Positions 52,290 to 63,448 of a DNA stretch of 64,000 bases are shown piece by piece. The notes below the pieces were generated by a model. The model was not told where the DNA came from, did not search any database, and worked only from the letters and a program-made list of their open reading frames with translations. Source of the stretch: G963664585 sp963664585 (GTDB lineage: Bacteria; Bacillota; Clostridia; Oscillospirales; Ruminococcaceae); NCBI GenBank assembly GCA_963664585.2, contig CAXXEO010000017.1:1-64000 (forward strand), written 5' to 3'. Position numbers and translations under genes: made by a program. Position 1 is the stretch's first letter, and every line of letters begins with the position of its first letter.

Positions 52290-53735
52290 ATGCCAGATGG
52301 AGCACAACGCGGAGCGTTACATATCCATATTGACGAACGAAAGCTGTCCATCATCGTTCATTCCTTGTTTGGCTCCTGGATGCTGGCCTTCCTCTTTGAA
52401 GGACAAATATTGCATGCCCTTACCGGTATTTTTGGTCTGAACTCAGGCGTTATGGTCTTTGGCGGGATTGCCGCGCTTTTTTTTGGATTGTTATTATTCG
52501 GTTTTTTAATTAAAACAAAGCGGGCGGCCAAGAGGCTGCTTCTGTGTTCATATCTCTTTTTCATTGCCACCTCTGCTGTTTTTTTCTTTCCACCCTCCAT
52601 ATTTTGGACTTTGGGAATACTTACAAGCTCGGTCTTGGCCGGAGGCTGTAACGCGGCATGGGGCTTTTACTTTAAAAGCGGCACGCCGAAAAACGAGCGC
52701 ATCAAAACGGCCGCCGACGTACTAATCTATTCCAATGTTCTGATGATTTTGCTCAACATGGCGGCCATTCATCTATCACCTCATATCGGGTTGGCGTTGT
52801 CCATGTTTGTGCTTTTGGCCGCATTCTTATTCGCGCTGCGCCTTCCCGCCGATGACGGTGCCTCTTTGCCCTCTTCCCCCGACCAAAAGGAAAGCTCCAC
52901 AAGCATAGCGACGCCTCTCGCTTTTTTATGCCTCTTTATTGTGGTTATCACCATCAACTCAGGGCTGATGTATCAGGTGATTAATCCCACCTTTGCACAT
53001 CTTGAATGGCTGACAAGCTGGTATTGGGCCGTCCCATATATTGCTGCCTTGTTTATTATGAGGAACCTGCCTCGCAAAACAAACCGAGCTTATATACTCT
53101 ATGTGGCCATTGCCATGATTGGTTTTTCATTTATTGCGTTTGTGGCCCTTGACCTTTCGGAGACGAGTTACCTTGTTGTCAACACACTGATGCTGGGGGC
53201 CTGCGGCATATACGATTTATTTTGGTGGAGCATTCTCGGCGAGATGCTGGATTTCTGTAGAAATCCAGCAAAGCTGTTCGGAATAGGGTTGTCGGCCAAT
53301 GTGCTAGGTATTTTTTTGGGCGGGCTGATCGGAAATGTTATTTATTGTGGAAGAACGCAAATCGTCAACTCAACATTATTGGCGCTGTCCGTGGTTTGTG
53401 TGACGCTTGCCCTCCTGCCACCTCTGCACAGGCACCTTTTATCTCTGCTGAAAGATCATGTCTATCTGGCTGTGTTTTCCGGGATGCCACCCGAGAAACA
53501 AATCAGCATAACCAATCGGTTTATAAAATTCGCAAACCTTTCGGAACGGGAAAGTCAGGTCGCGTCCCTGCTGCTTCAGAAAAAAGCCTATAAAACGATT
53601 GCAGCAGAGCTGTTTATCAGCGAAAACACGGTAAAATACTATGTGAAGAATATTTACTCCAAATTTAATATCCAGAGCCGTTCAGAACTGATCGACATGA
53701 TATTGAAGACCGAGGACACAGCTTCCACGGAATAG
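52290..53735 (+). CDS. LuxR-type regulator with N-terminal 12-helix membrane sensor
   Basis: 481 residues. About twelve hydrophobic segments fill residues 20-400, followed by a C-terminal LuxR helix-turn-helix: LSERESQVASLLLQKKAYK and AAELFISENTVKYYVKNIYSKF. Regulators of this fused membrane-HTH form are frequent in Eggerthella and related gut anaerobes. AAGGGGATGACGAA precedes the start. It lies upstream of, and on the same strand as, the zinc-ribbon module and could control it. Confidence 0.85.
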   Translation: MPDGAQRGALHIHIDERKLSIIVHSLFGSWMLAFLFEGQILHALTGIFGLNSGVMVFGGIAALFFGLLLFGFLIKTKRAAKRLLLCSYLFFIATSAVFFFPPSIFWTLGILTSSVLAGGCNAAWGFYFKSGTPKNERIKTAADVLIYSNVLMILLNMAAIHLSPHIGLALSMFVLLAAFLFALRLPADDGASLPSSPDQKESSTSIATPLAFLCLFIVVITINSGLMYQVINPTFAHLEWLTSWYWAVPYIAALFIMRNLPRKTNRAYILYVAIAMIGFSFIAFVALDLSETSYLVVNTLMLGACGIYDLFWWSILGEMLDFCRNPAKLFGIGLSANVLGIFLGGLIGNVIYCGRTQIVNSTLLALSVVCVTLALLPPLHRHLLSLLKDHVYLAVFSGMPPEKQISITNRFIKFANLSERESQVASLLLQKKAYKTIAAELFISENTVKYYVKNIYSKFNIQSRSELIDMILKTEDTASTE

Positions 53736-53892
53736 CGCTCAGTGTGTGAACAGATCATTTTAAGCCCCTACCCGAAAAAAGGTGGGGGCTTTTTACGCAG
53801 CTTACCCGGTTCGTGTGAAGACTTTTCCGAGACAGTCCATTATTCTGTTTATAGGGCAAACCACAAAAGAAATAAACGAAGGGGGCAAATCA

Positions 53893-54337
53893 ATGAAACG
53901 GAGCAAACCGGCAAAGCTGCTTCTTATATGCGGTTTTGTTTTCATGCGTTTTTAGCCCTTACCGCCTGTATTTATGACGGCGGGGGAAACAACACGGCCC
54001 CCTGCCCAGACGACCTTAGCGGCAGCTTTTCCGCACCTGGGGTGTACTGACATTTGGGGAAGACAAAACGGTTGACGTCCGCTTTAACGAGGAATATGCA
54101 TTTTGGCTGGCGGGACGGCCAAACGGCGCGCAATACCGCTATGTGTTTACGCAGGATAGCTTCGGAGAAACCGCGTATACCTATGCGGACGGCTTTGTCC
54201 TGATTCATGAGGATTTTGATGACAACCTCTGCTTCATCTGTCCCCAGTTTGCCACCGCCGATACGATCTGCCTGACGCTGACGTCGGAAAACGGCCAAAC
54301 CGAAATAACCGTATTTATGTATGAGGAGGGCGATTGA
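53893..54337 (+). pseudogene. Small lipoprotein gene broken by two frameshifts
   Basis: ATG 53893 (site GAAGGGGGC) opens MKRSKPAKLLLICGFVFM, then the frame stops. The lipobox part FLALTACIYDGGG is in a second frame, and TWGVLTFGEDKTVDVRF through FMYEEGD is in a third. The shifts fall in runs of T near 53947-53955 and 54027-54031. A protein of about 145 residues would result if both were repaired. Family unrecognised; a lipoprotein with a beta-rich domain. Confidence 0.6.
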
Positions 54338-54397
54338 TGCTTCGTAAAAATTGCGGCGCATCGCTGCCGGAAGCCTCCCGGGACAGAGCCGCTCACG

Positions 54398-54595
54398 ATG
54401 GGACGGGATCTACTCGTGTTTCTGATTTTCAGCGTGCCGTTTTTGAATATCGTACTGCTGTTCAAATGGGATTTTTCACGCTGGGGCAATATCAACAAAC
54501 GCAACCTTTCGTGGGCGTCTCTGGTGATTTACGGCGTCGAAATTATTATTTATATCTTTGCGTTCCTGTATATGACGGGTGTATCCGGCCATTGA
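54398..54595 (+). CDS. Small membrane protein, possibly the C-terminal part of a zinc-ribbon protein
   Basis: 65 residues with two membrane helices (LLVFLIFSVPFLNIVLLF and SLVIYGVEIIIYIFAFLYM). In another frame just upstream (54337-54370) lies NCGASLPEAS, the start of a zinc ribbon as found in later genes. A one-base shift around 54370-54395 may have split one protein. ATG 54398 has no strong ribosome site, which supports that view. Confidence 0.5.
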   Translation: MGRDLLVFLIFSVPFLNIVLLFKWDFSRWGNINKRNLSWASLVIYGVEIIIYIFAFLYMTGVSGH

Positions 54596-54637
54596 AGTCT
54601 GTCGCATTCGAAAGAAGTGTTATTGGGAGTGATAAGA

Positions 54638-55168
54638 TTGCAGGCTATCAAAAAGAGAATGGGCGGCTTTGCAGTTTCGACAGGCGCAGGCTTGGCGGCA
54701 TGTATTGTGATTTTTATTTACAGCGTTTTGATTTATGAGCTTCAAGCACAGATGCTTTTAGCCGCCACGCTTGTAGCGAGCGGCATTCCGGCTGGCTTAT
54801 GGATACGGGAATACAAGCGCCTAAAAGCGGCGCGGCTTATTGTTGAAAATCAAATTCTTCACCTCCGTCCCGCGGTCATCCGTGGCAAGGCCGGCGATGC
54901 GATAAGACTTGAAGACATAAAAGGCATTGAGGTTTACGTCTCCTATTTCGGCATTTTGCTGGACACCAAAATCATCAAGTTCAACCAGGACGGAATCCAC
55001 TTGACAGCTGTGGAGATCGGTTGTGATTTTATCTCGCTCACCTATGGCATGGATAAACAAGTCCAAAACACGCGGCTTCTCCGCGAGGCGATTGACCGTG
55101 GGGAGCTTGAAGGGATCGCAGAGAAATTCCGCTATGAAACCGGCATTGTTCCTGTGATCATCGATTGA
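54638..55168 (+). CDS. Hypothetical membrane protein with PH-like cytoplasmic domain
   Basis: 176 residues from TTG 54638, 8 bases after GGGAG (GTG 54617 is another option). Two helices (about 12-32 and 37-55) and a soluble C-terminal half that resembles the short beta-rich PH-like domains of bacterial membrane proteins. Not assigned to a known family. Confidence 0.6.
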   Translation: MQAIKKRMGGFAVSTGAGLAACIVIFIYSVLIYELQAQMLLAATLVASGIPAGLWIREYKRLKAARLIVENQILHLRPAVIRGKAGDAIRLEDIKGIEVYVSYFGILLDTKIIKFNQDGIHLTAVEIGCDFISLTYGMDKQVQNTRLLREAIDRGELEGIAEKFRYETGIVPVIID

Positions 55169-55187
55169 CAGAAAGAGGAGGGCTTTT

Positions 55188-55877
55188 ATGTATTGTCCAC
55201 ATTGCGGCGCGGCCCTGTCGGAGGGCGCAAAGTTTTGCAGAGCCTGCAAAAGTGAGCAGACCCGGCAGGATAACGCAGCGCTGTCCTATTCGAGCCCGCG
55301 CCTTGTGGGGTTTTCCCCGAAGATCAACGATCCGTCCTTTGCAAAATACATAAAAAATACCAACCGCTGGTCAGCCATATTTTCCATCATTTTGGCCGTA
55401 GCCGCCGTTATCGGCTTCTATATCGCCGGGGAAATGGGTGTGGAGGACATGGGCAATCCCGAGGCGCTCTATATTGGCTTTGGAATCGGCGGGATGTTCC
55501 TGACCATCGCGCTGTTTCAGATTTTAGGCAGAAAACGCAGCATCACCTGGGATGGTGCGATCGAGGACAAACAGATCAAAAAGAAAACCGAGCGGCACAG
55601 CTATGGAAACGATGATGTTCGCTATGAGGACTATCTTGAATATACGGTGGTTATCCGCAGCGATACCGAAAAACAGCATGTAATAAGGGCCAAGAACGAC
55701 GATACCTTGTATAACTATTATCGCGTTGGCGACCGGGTGCGGCATCACGCGGGACTTAACTCCTATGAAAAATACGACAAAACCGGCGACACAATTATTC
55801 CTTGCAACGCCTGCGCCACCCTTTGCGAAATAGGTGACGACGTCTGCTTCCGGTGCAAATGTCCGCTGCTGAAATAA
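55188..55877 (+). CDS. Zinc-ribbon membrane protein
   Basis: 229 residues. N-terminal ribbon YCPHCGAALSEGAKFCRAC, two membrane helices (about 62-85 and 97-118), a beta-rich domain with YEDYLEYTVVIRSD and a second Cys set at the C terminus (CNACATLC...CFRCKCP). GGAG upstream and tight spacing (19 bases) link it to the previous gene. Role unknown. Confidence 0.75.
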   Translation: MYCPHCGAALSEGAKFCRACKSEQTRQDNAALSYSSPRLVGFSPKINDPSFAKYIKNTNRWSAIFSIILAVAAVIGFYIAGEMGVEDMGNPEALYIGFGIGGMFLTIALFQILGRKRSITWDGAIEDKQIKKKTERHSYGNDDVRYEDYLEYTVVIRSDTEKQHVIRAKNDDTLYNYYRVGDRVRHHAGLNSYEKYDKTGDTIIPCNACATLCEIGDDVCFRCKCPLLK

Positions 55878-55912
55878 AACCTATAACAATTTCATATGTT
55901 GGAGGGGTATTT

Positions 55913-58336
55913 ATGATCAAATATTGCAGAAACTGCGGTGCGCAGCTTAACCCGGACGAAAAATTCTGCGCTTCGTGCGGAACGAAAACGCAGGCGACCG
56001 AAAGCCCAGCCGGGAACGAAGGGCACGCGGTGCCGGGCAGCACGGCTGCCATCGTCAAAAAACGGGGGATGCCGTCAAGGAAGATCCTGATTTCCTCCAT
56101 CGGCGTGATGCTTATTCTTGCGGTCGGAATCGGAGTTTTGCCGCGGATATTTGGCGGCGGCGATCCTTTTGTAAAAGGAACGACGGTAAAACAAAACGTC
56201 CGGCCGGACAGAGAAACGACAGTCGGCGACTTTTCCCAGACGGGCTGGCAGCTTGATATCCCGGCCAATGCGTTGAAAAGCGATCTTCCTCTGACAATGA
56301 GCGTCCTATCGAAAACGGAAAGCAAAAAGTATAGGAACGACGCGTTTGAATGGATAGGAGCACCGGTAAAAATAACGGCGGGCAGCGAGAACGGCGTCTA
56401 TCTGGACCGCCCAGTTACGGTCACTCTGGAAATTCCGAAGGAGCAGCGAACTCCGAAAGAAAAGGCTGACGATTATCTGGCGGCCTATTATAACGGTGAA
56501 AGCTGGGACTATATATTCCCAGACATAACCCGCGTCAGCGAAGGCTATATCACCTTTCGTACTGATCATTTTTCCCTTTTTTCCGCGGTAAAGCCTACAG
56601 AACAGGAAAAGATAAAGCTGTATACGCAAAAGATGGCGGTGCAGGTATGGGAGGACGAAGAACGCGAAAAGGTTTTTTCCGATAAGGTCATGGATACGTT
56701 CAATGAAGCCTTTGAGAAAATGGGAATTTCGGACGAAACCGTCAAAGGCAAGCTGCTGCGCTCCGTCGCAAAGGAATACGACTTCGGCACTCTTCTGGTT
56801 TCGACGGAGCGAGGGGATGTCGCAGACTTCGGCGTAAAATGCGGCGAGATGGCGGCAAACGCACTGATCAAGCATTTAAAAATTGAAGACGCTCTGATGG
56901 ATAACATCACAGGGAAGGGCGCAGCCGTGGCCACGGGACTGGTCAAGGGAGCCCTTCAGCTAAAAGATGGCAATTATACTGACGCGGCAAAGGAGCTTAC
57001 GTCCGCCTTTATCGGATATTTCCCCGTGGGCAGAGCTTATCAGACTGCCGTGGAGGTCATAGACGCCGGCATCGCAAGCTGGAAGGATTACGAGCTTGAC
57101 GAGGCGTACAGAAACTATGTCAAAGACGCTGGCGGCGCCACTTCGGTCAGTAACGACGACTGGGCTTTGATGTGCGCGGCGCAGATGCGCGGCTATCTGA
57201 TCCGGCTTCAGGATGAGGCGAAAAACACGTACTGCGCGGTAAACGGCATATCGAGAAGCAAGCTTGACACGGATAAAGCCTTGAGCGCGCGCATCGCGAG
57301 CCAGGCTGGAGCGAACTTGCGGAAAACCTTCGAAAAACGACTTGCAAGCGAAAACACCGTCAAGGCAAAGGAGGTGGAGTACGCTAAAATCATCGAGGGC
57401 TTTAAGAAAGACCTGCTGCTGGAAAGAGGCACTTTCGGTTTCGGTTTTGACACGGATATTGAGAACCGGCTCCGAACATTGTTTGCTGTCAGAAAAAACA
57501 TCCTCGACCTGTTCGGCGGTGAGATGCCCGTGCTGAAAAGCGGCGAAAGCGCGCAAGCAAATCTCAATGAAGCCATTGCAATGTGGATCAGCTTCGGGTC
57601 CGAAAGAAGAGGAGAGTTTTATCAATGGCTGGAGGAAAAGGGCTATATTGAAAAGGTGGAGCCGCCTGCCGCTCCGAGCACTCCGGCTACTCCGGCCGCA
57701 TCCGCAAGCACTGAAGCCCCGACATCGTCAGCCCCTGCCTCTAATTCCCAGACGACCGCAGAAAAAAAATACGCCTGGGTGCTTACGGAAACCAAAACAA
57801 ATGACTGGCAGTCGAAGCTGGATGCGCAAAATAAAAGCACCGAAGGTTCGTGGCGTTTGGAAATCTCCGCTTCCGCGGGGAGTGCTATCTTTAAGCATAC
57901 CTACACAGGAAAGGATGGCGGCCAATATGGTGACAGTTGGATGAGACACGGCATCAGCCAGTCGGGGCAGGTAACTTGGACCGCGCCGTCCAAAACTGTT
58001 ATCCGCCCGAATGAAGAATTTTCGATTGATCTGACGGTTGCTCACCTTCATAATGACCATTCAAATCAATCCGGCGGTTGGATGGGCTTAGCTCAAGTTT
58101 TCTATATTGATGAAACAGGAAAACAAAAAGGTAGCGCTGCATATCTGAGAGGTCGGGACGGAGAAACCAGTTTTACTTCCGGTGCGGGAAATAAATACCA
58201 ATCCTTCTCCCCCACGGTCTACGGAACATTCGGGGCGGGTTCGCAGGGGGCACGGATGGCCATTCGTGTTTCCGCATCCGGCGGCACAGTGGGCGTTCAA
58301 ACCTTTTATATTTACGAATGGAAGGAGATTTCCTGA
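55913..58336 (+). CDS. Large zinc-ribbon, single-pass membrane protein with ZU5-like domain
   Basis: 807 residues from ATG 55913 (GGAGGGG site). Zinc ribbon (CRNCGAQLNPDEKFCASCG) at the N terminus, one membrane helix (about 63-85), then a region reminiscent of ZU5 folds (DIPANALKSDLPLTM ... RPVTVTLEIP), a long helical middle (about 240-590), a Pro/Ala/Ser/Thr-rich linker (about 590-625) and a final beta-rich domain. The bulk should be outside the cell. It overlaps the 3' end of the preceding gene's region closely. No enzyme motif seen. Confidence 0.75.
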   Translation: MIKYCRNCGAQLNPDEKFCASCGTKTQATESPAGNEGHAVPGSTAAIVKKRGMPSRKILISSIGVMLILAVGIGVLPRIFGGGDPFVKGTTVKQNVRPDRETTVGDFSQTGWQLDIPANALKSDLPLTMSVLSKTESKKYRNDAFEWIGAPVKITAGSENGVYLDRPVTVTLEIPKEQRTPKEKADDYLAAYYNGESWDYIFPDITRVSEGYITFRTDHFSLFSAVKPTEQEKIKLYTQKMAVQVWEDEEREKVFSDKVMDTFNEAFEKMGISDETVKGKLLRSVAKEYDFGTLLVSTERGDVADFGVKCGEMAANALIKHLKIEDALMDNITGKGAAVATGLVKGALQLKDGNYTDAAKELTSAFIGYFPVGRAYQTAVEVIDAGIASWKDYELDEAYRNYVKDAGGATSVSNDDWALMCAAQMRGYLIRLQDEAKNTYCAVNGISRSKLDTDKALSARIASQAGANLRKTFEKRLASENTVKAKEVEYAKIIEGFKKDLLLERGTFGFGFDTDIENRLRTLFAVRKNILDLFGGEMPVLKSGESAQANLNEAIAMWISFGSERRGEFYQWLEEKGYIEKVEPPAAPSTPATPAASASTEAPTSSAPASNSQTTAEKKYAWVLTETKTNDWQSKLDAQNKSTEGSWRLEISASAGSAIFKHTYTGKDGGQYGDSWMRHGISQSGQVTWTAPSKTVIRPNEEFSIDLTVAHLHNDHSNQSGGWMGLAQVFYIDETGKQKGSAAYLRGRDGETSFTSGAGNKYQSFSPTVYGTFGAGSQGARMAIRVSASGGTVGVQTFYIYEWKEIS

Positions 58337-58337
58337 A

Positions 58338-58439
58338 TTGGATGAAAAGGTGAAATATTCGATTGTGATCGTGGTGGGTATCCTACTGCTTGTGCTTAAG
58401 TTTAAAAAAATCCCGGATCAGAAACTGAATGCGGGGTAA
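58338..58439 (+). CDS. Small single-helix membrane protein
   Basis: 33 residues from TTG 58338 with AAGGAG about 11 bases upstream, starting LDEKVKYSIVIVV and ending IPDQKLNAG. The helix VKYSIVIVVGILLLVLKF spans the membrane. It starts right after the stop of the large gene and ends 9 bases before the next. Confidence 0.5.
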   Translation: MDEKVKYSIVIVVGILLLVLKFKKIPDQKLNAG

Positions 58440-58448
58440 AACGAAATC

Positions 58449-59054
58449 ATGGACAATTTACATAAAAGCGATACAGAAAAAGGGGATGCGACGGTGAGCA
58501 ATAGTCAGGAAAAAATCGAGTGGCACATCCGTGTGCCGATCTTCCGGAATACGATTGTTTTGAAGCAGTTGGGGCTTGCTGTCGGCATCCCCTTCGGCCT
58601 TTTAGTGACCGTTCTTATCATTACATCAGGTAAAAGCGTTTATACTCTCTATGCGCTGGGTCTTTTAGGAGCACTTCTGGTTTTGACTTGGCTTTTCATC
58701 ATGGTGGTGTACGGTGGAAAATATGATGTTGAGTTTGTGCTGGACGAGAAGGGCGCGCTCTGCCGGACGCAGGCAAGGCAGGCGAAGAAAAATAAAATTA
58801 TTAACACCCTGACTGTTTTCTTGGGCCTGCTCACCGGCAAGCCCGCCGTGGCGGGCGCGGGGATTCTGGCCCAGTCGAGGCAACAGGTTTTTATCCGATG
58901 GAACCGCGTCAAAATAGCAAAATACAAGCCCCGCCAGAGGACGGTCCTGCTGCAGGGCGGCTGGGCTGAAAGTATCGCACTGTTCTGCACGCAGGAGAAT
59001 TACCCTATGGTAGAGCAACTCGTAATGAGTAAAACACAAGCACCGCATAGCTGA
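58449..59054 (+). CDS. Hypothetical membrane protein
   Basis: 201 residues with two helices (about 45-65 and 72-92) and a beta-rich tail (YDVEFVLDEKGALCR, QVFIRWNRVKIAKYKP). Similar in layout to the protein at 54638. An upstream GGGGATGCG lies inside the frame, so GTG 58495 is an alternative start. Confidence 0.65.
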   Translation: MDNLHKSDTEKGDATVSNSQEKIEWHIRVPIFRNTIVLKQLGLAVGIPFGLLVTVLIITSGKSVYTLYALGLLGALLVLTWLFIMVVYGGKYDVEFVLDEKGALCRTQARQAKKNKIINTLTVFLGLLTGKPAVAGAGILAQSRQQVFIRWNRVKIAKYKPRQRTVLLQGGWAESIALFCTQENYPMVEQLVMSKTQAPHS

Positions 59055-59196
59055 TTCAGGAGATTTCGGTTCTTTGCAAAATGGGCGGCAAACAGAGACT
59101 TCCTTTCATTTTCAAATCCAGAATATTGAATGGAGAAAAACGGCTTTAAATCAGTGCCTGAATTTAAAAACATAAAACTAAAAAGGGGAGGGTTGT

Positions 59197-62155
59197 ATGA
59201 GAAAGAAATTAAGCGCTATCCTGCTGCTCTGCCTTATCCTGACTTTAGGTATGCCCATTATGGCGTTTGCCGCGGATGATTGGCAGGACCTATACAAAGC
59301 TTATAAAATCGATCCGGCAAACTCAAAGGCGGAATACCTGCTCTCGGAAAAAATGATGGAAAAGCCGCCGCAGATGCTTGCTCTGAGAATTGTCGAATTC
59401 ACATCTCCGTCCGGTGAGGTTGTGGCTTTAAACGATGAAATAACGGTGGAGTTGGGGGAGAGCGCCAGCCATTCCTTTAAAGTTGAGTTCGAAGATTCCA
59501 GTGTCAGGGCGAAATATGATATTGACGTAACGGTTAAATACGAGAAAGACGGTGATTCCGGGTGCTTGTTGTGGGATACCCGGGTTCATTGTGCGGGCGC
59601 CAATTACCAATATATCCCCTCGGCTCATACCTCGCAGTGGGTGGCGTTCCCTGAACAAACATACACAGCTACGGATAATTGCGGATTGCTGAGTTGGACG
59701 GGTAGTTATGTAACCCTGAAAACTCATGACCGGGATCCAAATGATCCGAAAAATCTTCCCGGAAAACTGGGAGAGTTAAGATTTGAAATTGAACGGGTTA
59801 AAATGAGCCGAGGCCCGGTGTCAATTTTTATTAATCAATCTGCCGCTGAAACGGCCGGAGAGACGAGTTCCCCGGTTGCCACCGCCATTGTTCTCGGAGT
59901 GGCCGGACTGGCGGCCGCGGCGGTGGGAACTGCCGCAGGGGCGGCAGGCGCGTCGGCCGGTGGCAGTGATACAGAGGGGAAGGAAGAACAGGGCACTACA
60001 TACAAGATGGTGCTCTATAAGGATTTCGGCGACAGGATCAGAATGGGAGATCCGCCGGTATTTGTTCAGGCCCGAATGGTGGAAGTCACCGCCCGGGGCG
60101 TGGAAACAGAGCGGCCTGACCTGGCCGAGCAAATAGAAATATTCTCTGCGGACAATATTCTGAATGTCAGCGCTCCTGCCCTGACCGGCAATACCATGCA
60201 GGCCTCTGCTCAACTGCCCAAGCAGGCGGCTAACAGCAGAGCAGCGATCAGCACATCCCCGGTCAGACCCGCAGATGCCGTAATCAGCTTCCGCTTTACG
60301 GGCGAGGGCGGGGTCTTCCAAAACAATGTAGGGTTTAAAATCATCGGCGAGAGCCAAATCAAGCTCGCTGCCGACAAATTCCCCATCCTTGCCACTTCGG
60401 CGGAAAGCTTTGAACTGGGATACGAACTGATCGACTTTATTGTTGAGCCAAAGGTGGAACTAGTTTATAAATCAGACCTTTTTGAACTGAAAACTCGGTA
60501 AAAACAAGCAAGGCCAAAATGTGATTATCGCCAAGCCGACAGAAAAGGCCGCCAGCATGAATTTTCAAAGGTTTATCCACCGTTACCCTTGCGAAATCCT
60601 GGCCAAAAGCGATAAAGAAACGGTACGGGAAAAATTTGAACTGCACCTGTGCTATGAAGGCATCGGCACGGCTTACGAAGACTGCAAAAACAGTGAGACT
60701 GCCGAAGAAATCAAGCTGCGGTGCTTTCTCGACAGCAAAAAAGACAAACGGGAAAAAGAAGCCTTCCGCCTGCCGCTGGCCTTGATGCGTTGGGACAGCA
60801 CCTCCCAAAAGCTCCAACCCGATGTGAAGGCTGCGGAGCAGCTGAGGCTGGAATTTACAGCATACACCGGCTCTAAAAAGCTCAAGCCCAGCGAAGCCAT
60901 AAAAGCGGTTGAAGACGCAAAAATAACCGCCAAGATCGATAGTGTGACAACCACCGTCAACACAGACAAGGAAAAGAAACCGGTTCTTTTTATGATCTAT
61001 CCGGATCAGAACGTCGTAGCCAGCGCGCCGGAAATCGAGCTTCTGTTGACCATATCCGATCAAAGCGGAGAGTTTAATAATCTGAAACTGGACGCGAAAC
61101 TGTTGCCCCAGGTCGATTTCAAGGCCATGATCACCTGGCTGATTGAATACGGGCATGGGACTTTTGTCGATAAATACATCAAAACCGGCAATGTGGGTAC
61201 CTATCACGGCGCTTTGGATTTTATCGAAAACCGGGTATACACAGAGGACAATATTCCCTATACGCCCAAAAAAGATGAACACGGCAAATTGGAAAACCAC
61301 TATGAGGACGGAATAGCGGACGTGTCTCGTCCCCCCTACATTTTCCTACTCAAAGACTCCATGCCCCATCAGATTGGGGACTTCAAACAAATCCAATCCC
61401 TGCACCATGAGCTTTGTCATGTCATTGAGCACCGGAACAACGATGTTGGAGGCAACAACGGGGAAAGACACGCCTACTTTATTCAGCATCTCGATGAAGT
61501 GGTCAAAGTTTTGGCTGATATGGAAAGAGGCAGTGAGACTGTAAAAACTGCGGTGGAGCTCGCCATACAAGCCTATTATAATGTGTTTTTTGATCCCCAT
61601 AATGCAGAGCCACAGACCTTTTTCTGGTTTGGCGTGACCAATTACACGCAGCACAATCTTTTCGACCGTTATGCCAATTTTGATCTCTACGCCAGTGATT
61701 CAAGTCTGCCTGAAGATCAAAAGCAGTTGATTGCCAGGACTTTCAAAGAAAAATACTTCCCGGGCAACCTGAGGGCGAAGCGCACGTTCGGGGCGCAATT
61801 CAAGGAAACGACAGGGCGCTTTAAAGACGCGGTATGGCTTTTTAAAACGACCACGACTTTTCTGGGACTGATAGGCGGCATTTTTGTGGAACATCCGGAT
61901 TATCGTTTTACGGAAATCAGCAGGCCTCAATGGGTTCCCGGTACATTGAAAATCAAAGCGGCCTATGACGTGCAGTCTTTGATAACAGGGATTGCGGAAA
62001 CATTAACGGTGGAACTCGACGGCGGAAGCTTCGATCCCAATGATTACCACTACCCCGTAATTGATAAGTTTACCGTGACCTGGCGTGCTGCGGACAACAT
62101 AGGCGACAGAATTCTGGGCCAGCCCGTTGTCATATCTGAGGCAGTGAAGGTCTGA
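59197..62155 (+). CDS. Large exported protein with HExxH metallopeptidase motif, frameshifted
   Basis: The first frame (59197-60501) encodes a signal peptide (about 1-25), beta-rich domains and an Ala/Gly-rich hydrophobic stretch (about 230-252). The second (60521-62155, open upstream) continues LGKNKQGQNVIIAKPTEK and holds the zinc motif HHELCHVIEHR with ERHA 14 residues further, like HExxH...E peptidases. A one-base shift near 60486-60500 separates them. Joined length is about 985 residues. The enzyme class is inferred from the motif only. Confidence 0.7.
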
Positions 62156-62225
62156 AATCATTACGCCCGGTTTGGGATGAAAAGCTTACAGAAGATCCAA
62201 AATTGAGATGAAAGGGGATTAAATC

Positions 62226-63322
62226 ATGTCCAATCAGTTTTGTACAAATTGCGGTGCAAAAACAGCGTCGGAAAGTCTGTTTTGCACGGCCTGCGGAATG
62301 AAAATAGAGCCGTCGCCGCTCAACACAGCGCCGCCGGAAGCCCCCCAAAAAGTCCCTGAGGCTGCAGGGGTTTCCGCTCCGCCTGCGGATACACAGGGAT
62401 CCACCTCCCAAACTGCCTGTGTCCCCGCCTCCTATGCCGCGGGAGGCTCCTTCCATGAACGTTCAGAATGTTGTGTCCGCCGTGGGAGGTTTGTTTGGCA
62501 ATACCGCTTTTGCGGCGGCTGTCGCCGGCGAAATGGGTTTTACCCAGGCGATGCCGGCCGCAGGTAATGGGATACCGGGAGTGGGACCGTTCAAATACTT
62601 GTTAAGCAGCATTGGCCGGATTTTCAAAGGATTTAAAGAAGTATTTGGAAATAAAAAACGCAGCATACCTGTTTTGCTAATCTCGTTTATTTGGTTCTTG
62701 CTGATGCTTCTGCCTGCATTGGGTGTGAATTTATCCGCTCAGAACTGGCTCAGTTTTCTGACCTTTGCTCAAGGCGGCACCGGCGGCGGCTTGCTTTCTG
62801 CGGCCGGAGGGTTTATCGGCAAAGGGGTTTTTGCCTACTTCTTAACGTCGTTGCTGCTGCCTCTCTCCGGCGGGAAGCCCTTCGCCGGGTTGGGCGCCGG
62901 ATTGAAGGCACTCTTTGGTTCTTTTGGTTTCCGGGATAAAAAAGCCTTTGCATCAATGCTTGCCGGAATCGGGTTAGCTCTTATTTGCTATAACTTTTTG
63001 ACCGGCAATGCTTCCCTGCAAAACAGCATGGCCGGTATCGCAGCCTTCCTTGTTTCCTTACGTGCTCTGGCCAACAACGGAGGTTTTTTGAGAGGTTTCT
63101 TCATGTCGTTCTCAAAAAAATCCAGAAAATCAGCCGTGACCTCCAGCTCAAACGCAACCTGCATCATGGCCGGGTGGACGTTGGGGTTTGCGGCTGGGTG
63201 TTCTGCTTTCGGGTACCGGAATCAGCAATATCGGCTATTTGGCAGGGATAATAATAGTTATTGCAGCTGTAATTCTACGAGTTGTTTTTGGCCGAAGAGC
63301 GGATCCGCAAAAAGCGGTTTGA
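62226..63322 (+). CDS. Zinc-ribbon, multi-helix membrane protein with two frameshifts
   Basis: The start MSNQFCTNCGAKTASESLFC gives a zinc ribbon, then a Pro-rich linker. A one-base shift near 62401-62412 moves into a frame with SMNVQNVVSAVGGLFG and about five or six membrane helices. A second shift near 63190-63205 leads to VLLSGTGISNIGYLAGIII and the stop at 63322. Repaired length is about 365 residues. Unknown family, resembling other zinc-ribbon-fused membrane proteins next door. Confidence 0.65.
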
Positions 63323-63448
63323 AGGTTTTTGGGCGTGATGGGGGATGGTTTGACTCATATGCGACATTTTAGAACCGTCCACCGTCACATAGAGAAAAGA
63401 AAAATGCAATAGCGGCCAGATGCTGAAATTCTAATAGGAGTTGTTTTA

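Noticed and set aside
53742..54050. 102-codon frame after the LuxR gene
   Set aside because: The first part reads through a C-rich hairpin; only the last third corresponds to the frameshifted lipoprotein, whose own ATG is 53893.
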